This document shows positions 17,261 through 26,152 of a DNA stretch of 64,000 bases, piece by piece (the first letter of the stretch is position 1; the number at the start of each line of letters is the position of its first letter). Origin of the DNA: an uncultured Neglectibacter sp. (GTDB lineage Bacteria; Bacillota; Clostridia; Oscillospirales; Acutalibacteraceae). The notes under the pieces were generated by a model that was given only the letters and a program-made list of their open reading frames with translations, ran no database searches and was not told where the DNA came from. Location: contig CALFFN010000006.1 in assembly GCA_937958185.1 (NCBI GenBank), forward strand, positions 1 to 64,000. Reading direction: 5' to 3'. The position numbers were made by a program, and so were the translations under genes.

Positions 17261-17302
17261 AAAAGCCCGGCTTTCGATGAACCGCGAAAGCCGGGCTTTT
17301 TT
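17261..17302 (-). terminator. Terminator after the opp operon
   Basis: AAAAGCCCGGCTTTCG/CGAAAGCCGGGCTTTTTT perfect inverted repeat, 16 bp past the last gene of the opp cluster; functional in both directions by appearance. Confidence 0.85.
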
Positions 17303-17318
17303 CTTTTTGGGGAAAGGG

Positions 17319-17717
17319 CTACATCAGCGCACGGAGAACCACGTCCAGAATACACCCCAGCGCCAGCACGAACACGCTGATGGTCAGGAAACCTGCCTGA
17401 TAGCTGAAGCATCGGAACTTACTGTTCCAGAACTTGCTCATGCCGGAGCCTTCCTTTCTCCGCCATCTGGCGAAGAAAAACGCGGAACACAGCATACTGA
17501 GGCTGCCCACCAGCATCAGCGCGCTGACTACCCCCTGCAGCGGGGGAAGGAACACGTCGTCGCCGTAAAACAGCAGACCCAGCAAAGCGCCGACCGCCGC
17601 CGCAATAGAGGACACCAGAACGCCTGCGATCAGGCAGCGCACCAAATCATGCCCCACATTGGAAGCCGTGTATTTTCGCTGTTCCTTTTTGCCTTTTTCC
17701 ATCTCGGTTCTCTCCAT
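17319..17717 (-). CDS. Small membrane protein at the end of the opp operon
   Basis: The 132-aa protein of unrecognised function has a charged N-terminus (MERTEMEKGKKEQRKYTASN) and three hydrophobic helices at about 27-52, 58-82 and 107-131, separated by a basic loop (ARWRRKEGSG). It starts 15 bp after the oppF-like stop with an AAGGAGGG site, so it is cotranscribed with the oligopeptide transporter. Small membrane proteins in this position recur in Clostridia opp operons, but no role is known to me; a modulatory or assembly role would be speculation. Confidence 0.75.
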   Translation of the reverse strand: MERTEMEKGKKEQRKYTASNVGHDLVRCLIAGVLVSSIAAAVGALLGLLFYGDDVFLPPLQGVVSALMLVGSLSMLCSAFFFARWRRKEGSGMSKFWNSKFRCFSYQAGFLTISVFVLALGCILDVVLRALM

Positions 17718-17732
17718 GCCGGAAAGCCCTCC

Positions 17733-18734
17733 TTATTTCTGACCCGCAAAATGGCACGCCACAAAATGACCGGGGGATACTTCCTTCAGCTCTGGGTCGT
17801 CCTTGCGGCAGCATTCCTGCGCCCTGGGACAGCGGCTCTGGAATTTGCATCCGGGGGGCACGTCGATGGGGCTGGTCACCTCGCCCTCCAGCATAATGCG
17901 TTGGCGGCTGTCCTCAATGTTGGGGTCCGCAATGGGAATGGCGGACATCAGCGCTTCGGTGTAGGGGTGCAGCGGGTTGCTGTAGATCTCCGCAGAGGAG
18001 GCAAGCTCCACCACCGAGCCCAGATACATGACAGCCACACGGTCGGAAATATGCTTCACCATCGCCAGGTCATGGGCAATGAACATATAGGTCAGACCAA
18101 GCTCCTTCTGGAAACGAATGAGCAGGTTCGCGATCTGCGCCTGAATGGACACGTCCAAAGCGGACAGCGGCTCATCGCACAGAATAAACTTGGGTTCTAC
18201 CGCCAGCGCTCTGGCAATGCCGATCCTCTGGCGCTGACCGCCGGAAAACTCGTGGATAAAGCGGTTAGCGTGCTCCTGGTTCAGACCGACCATACGAAGC
18301 AGCTCGCCGATGCGCTCCTGCCGCTCCTGCTTGCCGGTATACAGCCCGTGCACGTCCATGCCCTCGCCGATGATCTCAGCAACTGTCATGCGGGGGTTCA
18401 GCGAAGCATAGGGGTCCTGGAAAATGACCTGCACCTCTTTGGTGAAAGCCTTTTTCTCCGCGCCCTTCATCTCGTGAATGTTCTGCCCGTTGTACAGCAC
18501 GGTGCCGCCGGTGGGCTCATACATGCCCACACAGGTACGTCCGCAGGTAGTTTTGCCGCAGCCGGACTCTCCCACCACGCCCAGCGTTTCACCGGGCATG
18601 ATGTGAAAGGAAACGTCGTCCACAGCCTTCAAGATACGCTTCCCGCCGACCTTGAAATATTTTTTCAGATGAGAGACCTCCAAAAGCGGCTTCTTTTCAG
18701 CCGCCGCAGTGGTCTTTTCCACTTCATTGCTCAT
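17733..18734 (-). CDS. oppF: Oligopeptide ABC transporter ATP-binding protein OppF
   Basis: One of two ATPases energising peptide import. The 333-aa protein has Walker A GESGCGKTT (about 56-64), the Q-loop FQDPYASLNPRMT, the ABC signature FSGGQRQRIGIARAL, Walker B FILCDEPLSALD and the H-loop FIAHDL. The C-terminal oligopeptide/dipeptide transporter extension ends in a cysteine-rich segment (PPGCKFQSRCP...CCRKDDPELKEV) characteristic of OppD/F and often an Fe-S site. Its start overlaps the end of oppD by 11 bp, indicating coupled translation. Confidence 0.95.
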   Translation of the reverse strand: MSNEVEKTTAAAEKKPLLEVSHLKKYFKVGGKRILKAVDDVSFHIMPGETLGVVGESGCGKTTCGRTCVGMYEPTGGTVLYNGQNIHEMKGAEKKAFTKEVQVIFQDPYASLNPRMTVAEIIGEGMDVHGLYTGKQERQERIGELLRMVGLNQEHANRFIHEFSGGQRQRIGIARALAVEPKFILCDEPLSALDVSIQAQIANLLIRFQKELGLTYMFIAHDLAMVKHISDRVAVMYLGSVVELASSAEIYSNPLHPYTEALMSAIPIADPNIEDSRQRIMLEGEVTSPIDVPPGCKFQSRCPRAQECCRKDDPELKEVSPGHFVACHFAGQK

Positions 18735-19881
18735 TCTCGTGGCCTCCTTTCACCCGGAGAGCTTCGGCTTTTTCCCGAACCTCCGCCGGGGCGTCGTCCG
18801 CATAGAGCCAGCACATGGCGCTGTGTCCATGGTTGTTGGGGTCGTCTCCGGGGAATTCCTTCACCGGGGGCATTTCCTCCAGGCAGACGTTCATGCAAAG
18901 CTCGCACCGGCGGGCAAAGGGACAGCCCTTGGGAGGAGCGACCAGGTCCGGGGGCGTGCCGCGGATCGTGCGGAGCATCTGCTTATTCTCCCAGTCCAGC
19001 CGGGGAACAGCGCCCAGCAGCGCCCAGGTGTAGGGGTGCTGGGGATTGTAGAAGATTTCCTGCCGATTGCCGCGCTCCACGATCTGCCCGGCGTACATGA
19101 CCACGATCTTATCCGCAAACCCGGCGACAACGCCGAAATCGTGGGTGATCAGAATGATGGAGGTGCCGTCCTCATCTCTCAGGCGCTTCAGCAGCTCCAT
19201 GATCTGAGCCTGAATGGTCACATCCAAAGCTGTGGTGGGTTCGTCCGCAATGACCAGCTTGGGCTGGCACGCCACCGCCATAGCGATCATGGCGCGCTGG
19301 CGCATACCGCCGGAGAACTCAAAGGGGTACTGCTTAAAGCGTGTCTCGGCGTTGGGAATACCCACCACGTCCAGCAGGCGGATCGCTTCCTCCTTCGCCT
19401 CTTTTTTGCTCATTTTACTGTGAATGCGCAGATTCTCCATGATCTGCTTGCCAACGCGCATGGTGGGGTCCAAAGCGACAAGGGCGTCCTGGAAGATCAT
19501 GCCGCATTCTCCGCCGCGGTACTGGGAAAGCTCTTTCTTGGACATGGACAGCACGTCCTTGCCGTCGAAGGTGATCTGGCTCCCCTCTTTGATGACGCCC
19601 GGTTCCCGGATCAGGGACATGATGGTACGGGCAGTCACGCTTTTGCCGCAGCCGGATTCGCCGATCACTGCCAGAATCTCGCCGTGCTTCACATCGAAGG
19701 TGACGCCGCGGACGGACTGGACCTCACCGGCATAGGTGTTGTAGGAGACCCGCAGGTCCTTGACCTCCAGCAGGGGCTGGTTGGGGTCGCCGGTCCATTT
19801 ATGCGGATTGGCTTTCCAGTTCTTTCCGATCTCGCCGACTTCTTCTTCCTCCACGGTGGGAGTTACTTTTTCTTCTGCCAT
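18724..19881 (-). CDS. oppD: Oligopeptide ABC transporter ATP-binding protein OppD
   Basis: Partner ATPase of OppF. The 385-aa protein has an N-terminal acidic leader (MAEEKVTPTVEEEEVGE), then Walker A GESGCGKSVTAR, Q-loop FQDALVALDPTM, signature FSGGMRQRAMIAMA, Walker B LVIADEPTTALD and H-loop LITHDFGVV. The C-terminal extension PPDLVAPPKGCPFARRCELC and further Cys residues match the OppD C-terminal motif. The N-terminal leader is longer than in E. coli OppD. It lies 14 bp after oppC. Confidence 0.95.
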   Translation of the reverse strand: MAEEKVTPTVEEEEVGEIGKNWKANPHKWTGDPNQPLLEVKDLRVSYNTYAGEVQSVRGVTFDVKHGEILAVIGESGCGKSVTARTIMSLIREPGVIKEGSQITFDGKDVLSMSKKELSQYRGGECGMIFQDALVALDPTMRVGKQIMENLRIHSKMSKKEAKEEAIRLLDVVGIPNAETRFKQYPFEFSGGMRQRAMIAMAVACQPKLVIADEPTTALDVTIQAQIMELLKRLRDEDGTSIILITHDFGVVAGFADKIVVMYAGQIVERGNRQEIFYNPQHPYTWALLGAVPRLDWENKQMLRTIRGTPPDLVAPPKGCPFARRCELCMNVCLEEMPPVKEFPGDDPNNHGHSAMCWLYADDAPAEVREKAEALRVKGGHENEQ

Positions 19882-19895
19882 TGTGTTTTCCCTCC

Positions 19896-20828
19896 TCAGT
19901 TACGCAGCTGCGGGTCAAGCGCATCGCGGAGAGCGTCGCCCACCACGTTGAACGAAAGCACCAGCAAGCTAAGCAGAATGCAGGGGAAGATCAGCTGGTA
20001 GGGATAGAACGCCATGGCGCTCTGACCCTGGGACAGCATGGTGCCCAAGCTGAAATTCGGGGGCATCAGACCGATGCCCAGGAAGGACAGGCTGGTTTCA
20101 GAGAAGATAACGCCGGGAATGGACTGCGCCAGCTCCAAAATCAGCAGCCCGATGGTATTGGGCAGCAGGTGTTTGATGATACGGTGCATATTGGAGCCGC
20201 CCAGAACCTTGGACGCCAGCACATATTCACTTTCGCGCAATTTTAATACCTGTCCTCTGACCAGACGGGCAGTTCCCGTCCAGGAGGTGATACTCAGGGC
20301 AAGCAGCAGCTGACCGTAGCCGTTTCCGAACACGACCAGCAGCAGGGTGGTCAAAATCAGGCTGGGGACGCAGCTGATGACCTCCACGATCCGCATCATG
20401 ACCTCGTCCACTACGCCGCCAAGAGTGCCCATAATAGCGCCGTACAGGCAGCCGATCACCAGCTGTACCACCGCGGCGACCACGGCGATAATGAAGGAGG
20501 TGCGTAAGCCGACCCAGCAGCGGGAGAACATATCTCTACCCAGGGAGTCGGTGCCGAACCAAAACTCCCCGCTGGGACTCATGTTCTGCACATCGCCGTT
20601 GATGGTCACATAGTCTTTTCCCGCGATGATCGGACCCAGTATGGACATGACCAGCAGCAGGATCAGAATGACCAGAAAGAACATGGCAACCTTGTTCTGC
20701 TTGAACCGGCGGACAGCATCTGCCCAGAAGCCGATATTTTTCCGCACAACTTCGTCGGCGTACAGGGTCTCCTGGTCCACAAATTCAAAGCGCTCGTCCG
20801 GCTTTTTGCTTATGGTGTCAGTGCTCAT
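19896..20828 (-). CDS. oppC: Oligopeptide ABC transporter permease OppC
   Basis: The 310-aa inner membrane permease has an N-terminal transmembrane helix after a 50-residue cytosolic leader (VAMFFLVILILLLVMSILGP), the OppC_N-type WFGTDSLGRDMFSR segment, five further helices and the EAA-like coupling loop YVLASKVLGGSNMHRIIKHLLPN. ATG at 20828 follows GGGAGGGGGAG; an upstream in-frame extension to 20885 overlaps the oppB stop region and is rejected. It is 16 bp downstream of oppB. Confidence 0.94.
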   Translation of the reverse strand: MSTDTISKKPDERFEFVDQETLYADEVVRKNIGFWADAVRRFKQNKVAMFFLVILILLLVMSILGPIIAGKDYVTINGDVQNMSPSGEFWFGTDSLGRDMFSRCWVGLRTSFIIAVVAAVVQLVIGCLYGAIMGTLGGVVDEVMMRIVEVISCVPSLILTTLLLVVFGNGYGQLLLALSITSWTGTARLVRGQVLKLRESEYVLASKVLGGSNMHRIIKHLLPNTIGLLILELAQSIPGVIFSETSLSFLGIGLMPPNFSLGTMLSQGQSAMAFYPYQLIFPCILLSLLVLSFNVVGDALRDALDPQLRN

Positions 20829-20844
20829 GTAAACTCCCCCTCCC

Positions 20845-21807
20845 TTACATTTTTCCGCCCGTGATCTTGATACGGGGGTCAACAATGCCGTACAGCACGT
20901 CTGCTACAAAAATACACACGATGGAAACGGTGCTGTAGAACACCGTCATACCCATGATCATGGGAATATCCCGTCCCGTTACACAGCTCACATAATAGCT
21001 GCCCACGCCGGGAATGGCAAATACATTCTCAATAAACAGAGAGCCGGAAAGAATGCCGCCGATAGTGCCGGGCAGGAACGTAACGATGGGAATAAAGGAG
21101 TTGCGCACCACGTGGTGGATCGTGACCTGTGTTTCGGACATGCCGATAGCCCGCGCCGTGGTGGTGCACTCCTGATACATGGAGTCCAGCATGGCGATCT
21201 TCGTGGTACGGGCATACCCTGCCACCTGGAACAGCGCGCCGGCAAAGGTGGGCAAAATGGTATACTCCCAGCCACCCAGCCACAGCTTACTGCCCTTGGG
21301 CCAGCCCAGCACAGGCAAATGGAGCAGCCCCGTATCGCCGGACAGGGTGAGCTGCAGGATCAGCGCGATAACCAGCGATGGCACCGACGTCATGAACATA
21401 CAGAAAATCAGTATGATAAAATCCGGCGCCTTCGCCCGTTTCATGGCCGCGATAATACCCAGAATGATACCCAGGGTAACACCCACCAGCACCTGCTGGG
21501 TGTTCAGCCGCACGGTAGCTGGCAGGCGCTTGGCAAGAATTTTCTGGACCGTGTCGCCGGCCTTGACGATGGACTCACCGAAATCTCCGTGCAGGGCATT
21601 ATTCAATGTAACAATGTACCGTTCCCCTACTGGTTTGTCATAGCCATATTTTTGGTAAATACGCTGCCGCGCCGTTTCGGGCAGCTTTACGATTTTCGCA
21701 TCGAGCGCGTTTCCGGGAATGGACGCCAGCATAAAGAACGTGGCGGTAAACACCAAAAACAGCGTCAGCACCATATAGCAGAAACGCCTGATGATAAACT
21801 TGACCAT
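20845..21807 (-). CDS. oppB: Oligopeptide ABC transporter permease OppB
   Basis: The 320-aa permease starts with the typical MVKFIIRRFCYMVLTLFLVF helix and the periplasmic-side segment PGNALDAKIVKLPE, followed by five more helices and the coupling loop ECTTTARAIGMSETQVTIHHVVRNSF; FIENVFAIPGVGSYYV is a conserved OppB/DppB feature. A strong GAAGGAGGT site precedes the ATG. It is 239 bp downstream of oppA, behind a hairpin that probably reduces read-through. Confidence 0.94.
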   Translation of the reverse strand: MVKFIIRRFCYMVLTLFLVFTATFFMLASIPGNALDAKIVKLPETARQRIYQKYGYDKPVGERYIVTLNNALHGDFGESIVKAGDTVQKILAKRLPATVRLNTQQVLVGVTLGIILGIIAAMKRAKAPDFIILIFCMFMTSVPSLVIALILQLTLSGDTGLLHLPVLGWPKGSKLWLGGWEYTILPTFAGALFQVAGYARTTKIAMLDSMYQECTTTARAIGMSETQVTIHHVVRNSFIPIVTFLPGTIGGILSGSLFIENVFAIPGVGSYYVSCVTGRDIPMIMGMTVFYSTVSIVCIFVADVLYGIVDPRIKITGGKM

Positions 21808-21937
21808 GACCCCACCTCCTTCAATCGAATTATTTACTATGATATGTTTCAGAGAAGCATGAACTTTGCAGAATGTACTCTTCCTTCTTCTTCCCCACCA
21901 TGAATTTTCTTTGTTTTCAACTTGCAGGGAAGAATAA

Positions 21938-21973
21938 GGAAAAGTGCGGACAGCTTATTTTAGCTGACCGCAC
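21938..21973 (-). terminator. Hairpin between oppA and oppB (partial terminator)
   Basis: Minus strand GTGCGGTCAGCT/AGCTGTCCGCAC (one T-T mismatch), loop AAAATA, followed by only TTTTCC. The weak T-tract suggests partial termination or 3'-end stabilisation, which would give more binding protein than permease. Confidence 0.65.
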
Positions 21974-22046
21974 GCTTCCTAAGCAGGGTCCGGGCAGCAG
22001 CCCGTTCCCATTTTTTCAAATCAAAAGCGTCGCCGCAGCGAGGAAA

Positions 22047-23837
22047 TTACTCCTCGATCACGTATGCGTCGATGACACTCCAGGAGAAGCCCAGAGAGCC
22101 GATCTGAATACCCTTCACGTTGTTCAGAATGAAGGCGTTGACGTCGCTGAAGTAGAAGGGCATGATAACCATGTCGTCAGCCAGCATCTGCTCTGCTTCC
22201 TTATAGATCTCAACACGGTCGGCAGGCTGAACTGTCTTCAGAGCCTTGTCAATCAGAGCGTCGTACTCGGGATTCTTGTAACCGGACAGGTTGGAGGTGC
22301 CGGTGGAGATCCACATATCCATGTAGGTCATAGGATCGGGATAGTCGGGAGACCAGCCGTTCATGGACAGGTCCCAAGCTTCGCCGCCTTCATCAACAGC
22401 CTTGCCGTAGGAAGCCCAGTCGGCGCAGACCTGAATCTCGCACTTGACGCCCAGGTTCTGCTCGATGTTCTGCTGGAACAGCTCCTGAGCCTGGCGGGAA
22501 GTGGAGCTCTCGCCGTAGGTCAGGTACTTGATGGTGTACTGGGACAGGTCGTCGGTGGGCTTGCCCAGCTCTTCCAGACCTTCCTTGAACAGCTTCTGCA
22601 GCTCTTCAGGATTGTTCCTGTACTTTGCGCGACCCTCAGCCCAGGGATCAATGCCGACCTGCTCGCGGTAGGTCTTGTCACCCAGCATGGTGTTCGGGGG
22701 TACGAAAGAATCAGCGGGAGTCAGACGCTTCATGATGGTCTCGCAGTAAGCGGTGTTATCCACAGCATAGCCCACAGCGGTACGGATCTTCGCGTTGCCC
22801 ATCAGGCCGCTGGCGCTGCCTTCCATCTTGAAGTTCAGGTAGAAGGTGCCGCCGTCAGCATCGCGATGGACTTCCTGGCACTCGCCGTTTTTCGCCATGG
22901 TGCGGTACTCCTCCAGATAGTCGGTAGAACCGCCGATCTGAGCCAGGTCGCCCTGCTTGAACAGCTTGTCGCGGGTAGCGGCTTCCTCCACGTACTGGAG
23001 GTCAACTTCGGTGATGATAACATTTTCAGCATCCCAATACTGGTCGTTCTTCACCATCACGCCGGTGTCCTTATCGGTCCACTCGGTCACAATGTAGGGA
23101 CCGCAGCTCAGGATCTCGTCAGCGTTTGCGCCGTAGGCGTCGCCATACTGCTCAGCGATGTCCTCGCGCAGGGGGAAGAACACGGTGGTGCCAACCTTCT
23201 CCAGGAAGGTAGCGTCCACTTCAGCCAGGGTGTATTCGACAGTCATGTCGTCCACAGCCTTTACGCCGACAGTGGAGAAATCAGTGGTGGTGCCTGCATT
23301 GTAGTCCGCAGCGCCAACGATGCCGGTGGCAAAGAAGGCATAAGCAGCAGCCAGGTCAGGCTCCAGCAGACGCTTGACAGCGTATACGTAGTCGTCAGCG
23401 GTAACGGGCTCGCCGTCGCTCCACTTGTTCTCGCGCAGATGGAAGGTGTAGGTCAGACCATCGTCGGAGATCTCATACTCGGTGCAGCCGGCAGGCTCCA
23501 TCACAGCGGCGCCTGCGTCGTCATACTTATAACGGAACAGACCCTCGGTGGTGTGTGCCAGCATGGTGCCGGAACCGGTGTCGCCGCACTGGGTGGTGTC
23601 CCAGGTACGGACTTCGGGCTGCTGATAGGTGATGATCTGGTCGGCTGCCAGAACCTCGCCATCAGCATTGCCAGTATCGCTGCTGGCAGGTGCGGAGGAA
23701 ACGGGAGCGGTAGAGCTTTCGTTTCCTGCCGTGGACGCAGTGCTGCTGTTGTTATCTGCGTTGCCGCAGCCGGACATAGCCAGTGCGAGCACCAGAGCAG
23801 CAACAAGCGCCAGAGACAAAATACGTTTGATCTTCAT
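22047..23837 (-). CDS. oppA: Oligopeptide-binding lipoprotein OppA
   Basis: Extracytoplasmic solute-binding protein of family 5. The 596-aa precursor has a lipoprotein signal (MKIKRILSLALVAALVLALA) with lipobox M-S-G-C and lipidated Cys24, then a Ser/Ala-rich tether (about 25-60). The fold is marked by LLEPDLAAAYAF, FHLRENKWSDGEPVTADDYVYAVKR (the family signature, about 130-155) and repeated Trp/Tyr residues. It is the first gene of oppABCDF, driven by a consensus promoter and a 170-nt leader. Ligand type (peptides versus another solute) cannot be proven from sequence. Confidence 0.94.
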   Translation of the reverse strand: MKIKRILSLALVAALVLALAMSGCGNADNNSSTASTAGNESSTAPVSSAPASSDTGNADGEVLAADQIITYQQPEVRTWDTTQCGDTGSGTMLAHTTEGLFRYKYDDAGAAVMEPAGCTEYEISDDGLTYTFHLRENKWSDGEPVTADDYVYAVKRLLEPDLAAAYAFFATGIVGAADYNAGTTTDFSTVGVKAVDDMTVEYTLAEVDATFLEKVGTTVFFPLREDIAEQYGDAYGANADEILSCGPYIVTEWTDKDTGVMVKNDQYWDAENVIITEVDLQYVEEAATRDKLFKQGDLAQIGGSTDYLEEYRTMAKNGECQEVHRDADGGTFYLNFKMEGSASGLMGNAKIRTAVGYAVDNTAYCETIMKRLTPADSFVPPNTMLGDKTYREQVGIDPWAEGRAKYRNNPEELQKLFKEGLEELGKPTDDLSQYTIKYLTYGESSTSRQAQELFQQNIEQNLGVKCEIQVCADWASYGKAVDEGGEAWDLSMNGWSPDYPDPMTYMDMWISTGTSNLSGYKNPEYDALIDKALKTVQPADRVEIYKEAEQMLADDMVIMPFYFSDVNAFILNNVKGIQIGSLGFSWSVIDAYVIEE

Positions 23838-24004
23838 GTTTCTGCATCTCCTTTTACAATTTAGAGCCTTTTTCTACGCTTCCTGAAAACAGCGGCACCT
23901 AACCGCCGTACCAAAAAGCTTTTGCAAGAGAAAACGCGTGAGGATACCGCGTTGCCGTATGCGGATATCCTGCAATTTTAAGCGCCATCTCTTGCTTTTG
24001 CTAA

Positions 24005-24033
24005 ATTATATTGCAAAAACCCGCAAAAGTCAA
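24005..24033 (-). promoter_or_regulatory. Promoter of the opp operon
   Basis: Minus strand TTGACT (24033-24028), 17-bp spacer, TATAAT (24010-24005). The leader of about 160 nt contains a GC-rich stem around GGATATCCGC/GCGGTATCC (23941-23971). Nothing else is seen from 23838 to 24187. Confidence 0.88.
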
Positions 24034-24187
24034 GAAAAATGTCAGGGGCTTTCCGGCGCAGTTTTTAGCACTTTTACCAAAAAAGCGACGTGGTTCGGAG
24101 GATTCACGCTTGCACAAAGCCCCTTTGGAGGTTGCAATTTTGTAACCTTTCGGAAATCGACCGGGCTTTTGCACAATTTGCCAGCGC

Positions 24188-26134
24188 CTACCTGCCGTCC
24201 CTCACCCAGACGGTCATTTCCCCTTCGCCCCGGTTCGCCCAGGCATAGTAGGGGACCCACAGCAGCTCCTTTTCCTCCGCGGTCTCCGGCGGGCGGGAGG
24301 TGTAGAGGGCGGAAGTTTCCCCCGTTTCCACCTTCGCCGTGCAGCGCAGGGTCATCACACCGCCCAGCAGCTCGGGACGGAACTCCTCGGTGAATTTGCT
24401 GTCCCTAGGCAGCAGAATGCGGTGCAGGTCTTTGCCGTTGTCCGCCTCCTCCAGACAGAACACCATGGGACCCCGCTGGACGGCGACCCTGCCCGCGTCC
24501 TCCCGGACGTTCTGGTTCGCCCAGACCCGCTTTGCCTCCATGGGCAGGGAAAGCTCCACCACGTCCCCGGGCTGCCACACCCGGGTCAGGCGGGCATAGC
24601 CGTTTTCCGGCTGGACGCTCACCGCTTCCCCGTTCACTTTGATATGGTACGCCCCCTCGCACCAGCCGGGAATGCGCAGGGCATAGGTGAACTCCGCCGG
24701 GCGCTCCGGGGAAAGGGCGATGGAAAGCTCCCCGTCCCAGGGGTAGCTGCCGTTCAGCGCGATATGTACATCGACGCCGTTCAGGCTGCAATCGTACTCC
24801 CCGGCAAGGTACAGGTGCTGGAACAGCTCGGAATCCGTATGGTTCACGGCATAATCGGTAATGGACGCCAGCGTCCGGGCAAGATTGGGCGGGCAGCAGG
24901 CGCAGCCGAACCATTTCTGCCGCACCGGCTGCACATGGACCTTCCGCTGGTCCCGGCGGCACGCTTCCGGCAGGACCTCCAGCGGGTTCACGTAGAAAAA
25001 CGCCGTGCCGGTCAGGTCCATACCGCTGATGGCGCCGTTATACAGCACCCGTTCCATTACGTCGGCATATTCGCCCCGGCGCTCGATCTTCAGCATCTGA
25101 TTGGCAAAAAACGCCAGCGCCAGCCCCGCGCAGGTTTCCGCGTAGGCGGTGTCGTTGGGCAGGTCGTAGGGGAAGGTGAACGCTTCGCCGTATTCGCTGG
25201 AACCCACCTGCCCGGTAATGTACATCTGCTTTTCCGTCATCTCCCGCCAGATGTGGCGCAAATGCCCGTACAGCTCCTCGTCCCCGGCGCACCGCGCCGC
25301 TGCCGCCGCCCCGGCGTAAAGATAATTTGCCCGCACGGCGTGCCCGATTGGCTCGTCCTGCTCCAGCAGGGGCTTGTGTGCCTGATAGTAGGCATATTTC
25401 ATCAGGCTGTCCTTCCAATAGAAGCCGTTGCCCTCCCGTTTGGTCTCTTCCTCGAAGTACAGGGGCTGTTTGCCGCGCTCCGAGAGGAAATACCGGGCAA
25501 GCTGCAAATACTGCTCCTTTCCCGTGACCTCGTACAGCTTGCAGAGCGCCAGCTCGATCTCCTCATGCCCGGGATAGCCGTGGAGCTTTCCCTCCTCAGG
25601 TCCCAACACGGAACCGATATGGGCGGCAAGCTTTTCCGCCACGTCCAAAAAGGTCGTTCTGCCTGTTGCGCGGAAATGGGCGACTGCCGCTTCTATCATG
25701 TGCCCCGCGCAGTACAGCTCGTGGTGGTCCTTCAGGTTCGTCCACCGGCGGTCCATATCCCCCAGAATATAATAGGTGTCCAGATAGCCGTCGGGCTGCT
25801 GGGCGGCCGCCAAAAGGGAGACCGTGTCCTCCATCTCCTGTTCCAGCTTTTCGTCCTTCGTCCACATCAGGGTAAAAGCGGCTGCCTCCATCCACTTGTA
25901 AAGGTCGCTGTCCTGGAACACACAGCCGTAGTGCTTTTCCCCGTTTTTCTCCGCCGCCGCTTTCATGTTGTGGATACATCCGCTGGGCTCGGCGTCTTTT
26001 ACCCGGTCGTTCAGCGCTTCCCACTGATAGGGGATCACCTTGTCCCGCACCAGCTCCCGCAGCCTGGCATAAAAGCGGTCCGTCACATGGTAGCCTGCCC
26101 CATTTACCGGGGCTGCAAATTTTTTCCCGTTCAT
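24188..26134 (-). CDS. GH127 beta-L-arabinofuranosidase
   Basis: Releases beta-L-arabinofuranose from arabino-oligosaccharides. The 648-aa protein matches the HypBA1/DUF1680 family in length and motifs: CVFQDSDLYKWMEAAAF, AQQPDGYLDTYY, and the zinc/catalytic set Glu333 and Cys335 (AETCAGLALAFF) with Cys413 and Cys414 (GCACCPPNLAR), where the latter cysteines include the proposed nucleophile. Two beta-sandwich domains follow the (alpha/alpha)6 barrel. No signal peptide, so it acts on imported substrate. It is 18 bp downstream of a serine hydrolase gene with AGGAGGACGGT before the ATG. GH127 members vary in substrate, so the exact sugar is inferred. Confidence 0.92.
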   Translation of the reverse strand: MNGKKFAAPVNGAGYHVTDRFYARLRELVRDKVIPYQWEALNDRVKDAEPSGCIHNMKAAAEKNGEKHYGCVFQDSDLYKWMEAAAFTLMWTKDEKLEQEMEDTVSLLAAAQQPDGYLDTYYILGDMDRRWTNLKDHHELYCAGHMIEAAVAHFRATGRTTFLDVAEKLAAHIGSVLGPEEGKLHGYPGHEEIELALCKLYEVTGKEQYLQLARYFLSERGKQPLYFEEETKREGNGFYWKDSLMKYAYYQAHKPLLEQDEPIGHAVRANYLYAGAAAAARCAGDEELYGHLRHIWREMTEKQMYITGQVGSSEYGEAFTFPYDLPNDTAYAETCAGLALAFFANQMLKIERRGEYADVMERVLYNGAISGMDLTGTAFFYVNPLEVLPEACRRDQRKVHVQPVRQKWFGCACCPPNLARTLASITDYAVNHTDSELFQHLYLAGEYDCSLNGVDVHIALNGSYPWDGELSIALSPERPAEFTYALRIPGWCEGAYHIKVNGEAVSVQPENGYARLTRVWQPGDVVELSLPMEAKRVWANQNVREDAGRVAVQRGPMVFCLEEADNGKDLHRILLPRDSKFTEEFRPELLGGVMTLRCTAKVETGETSALYTSRPPETAEEKELLWVPYYAWANRGEGEMTVWVRDGR

Positions 26135-26152
26135 ACCGTCCTCCTGAATTTT

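Noticed and set aside
17277..19100. A 607-codon plus-strand frame across the oppF/oppD region (similarly 21873-23864 across oppA)
   Set aside because: Both are antisense shadows of well-supported opp genes; the translations lack domains and start inside terminators or intergenic DNA.
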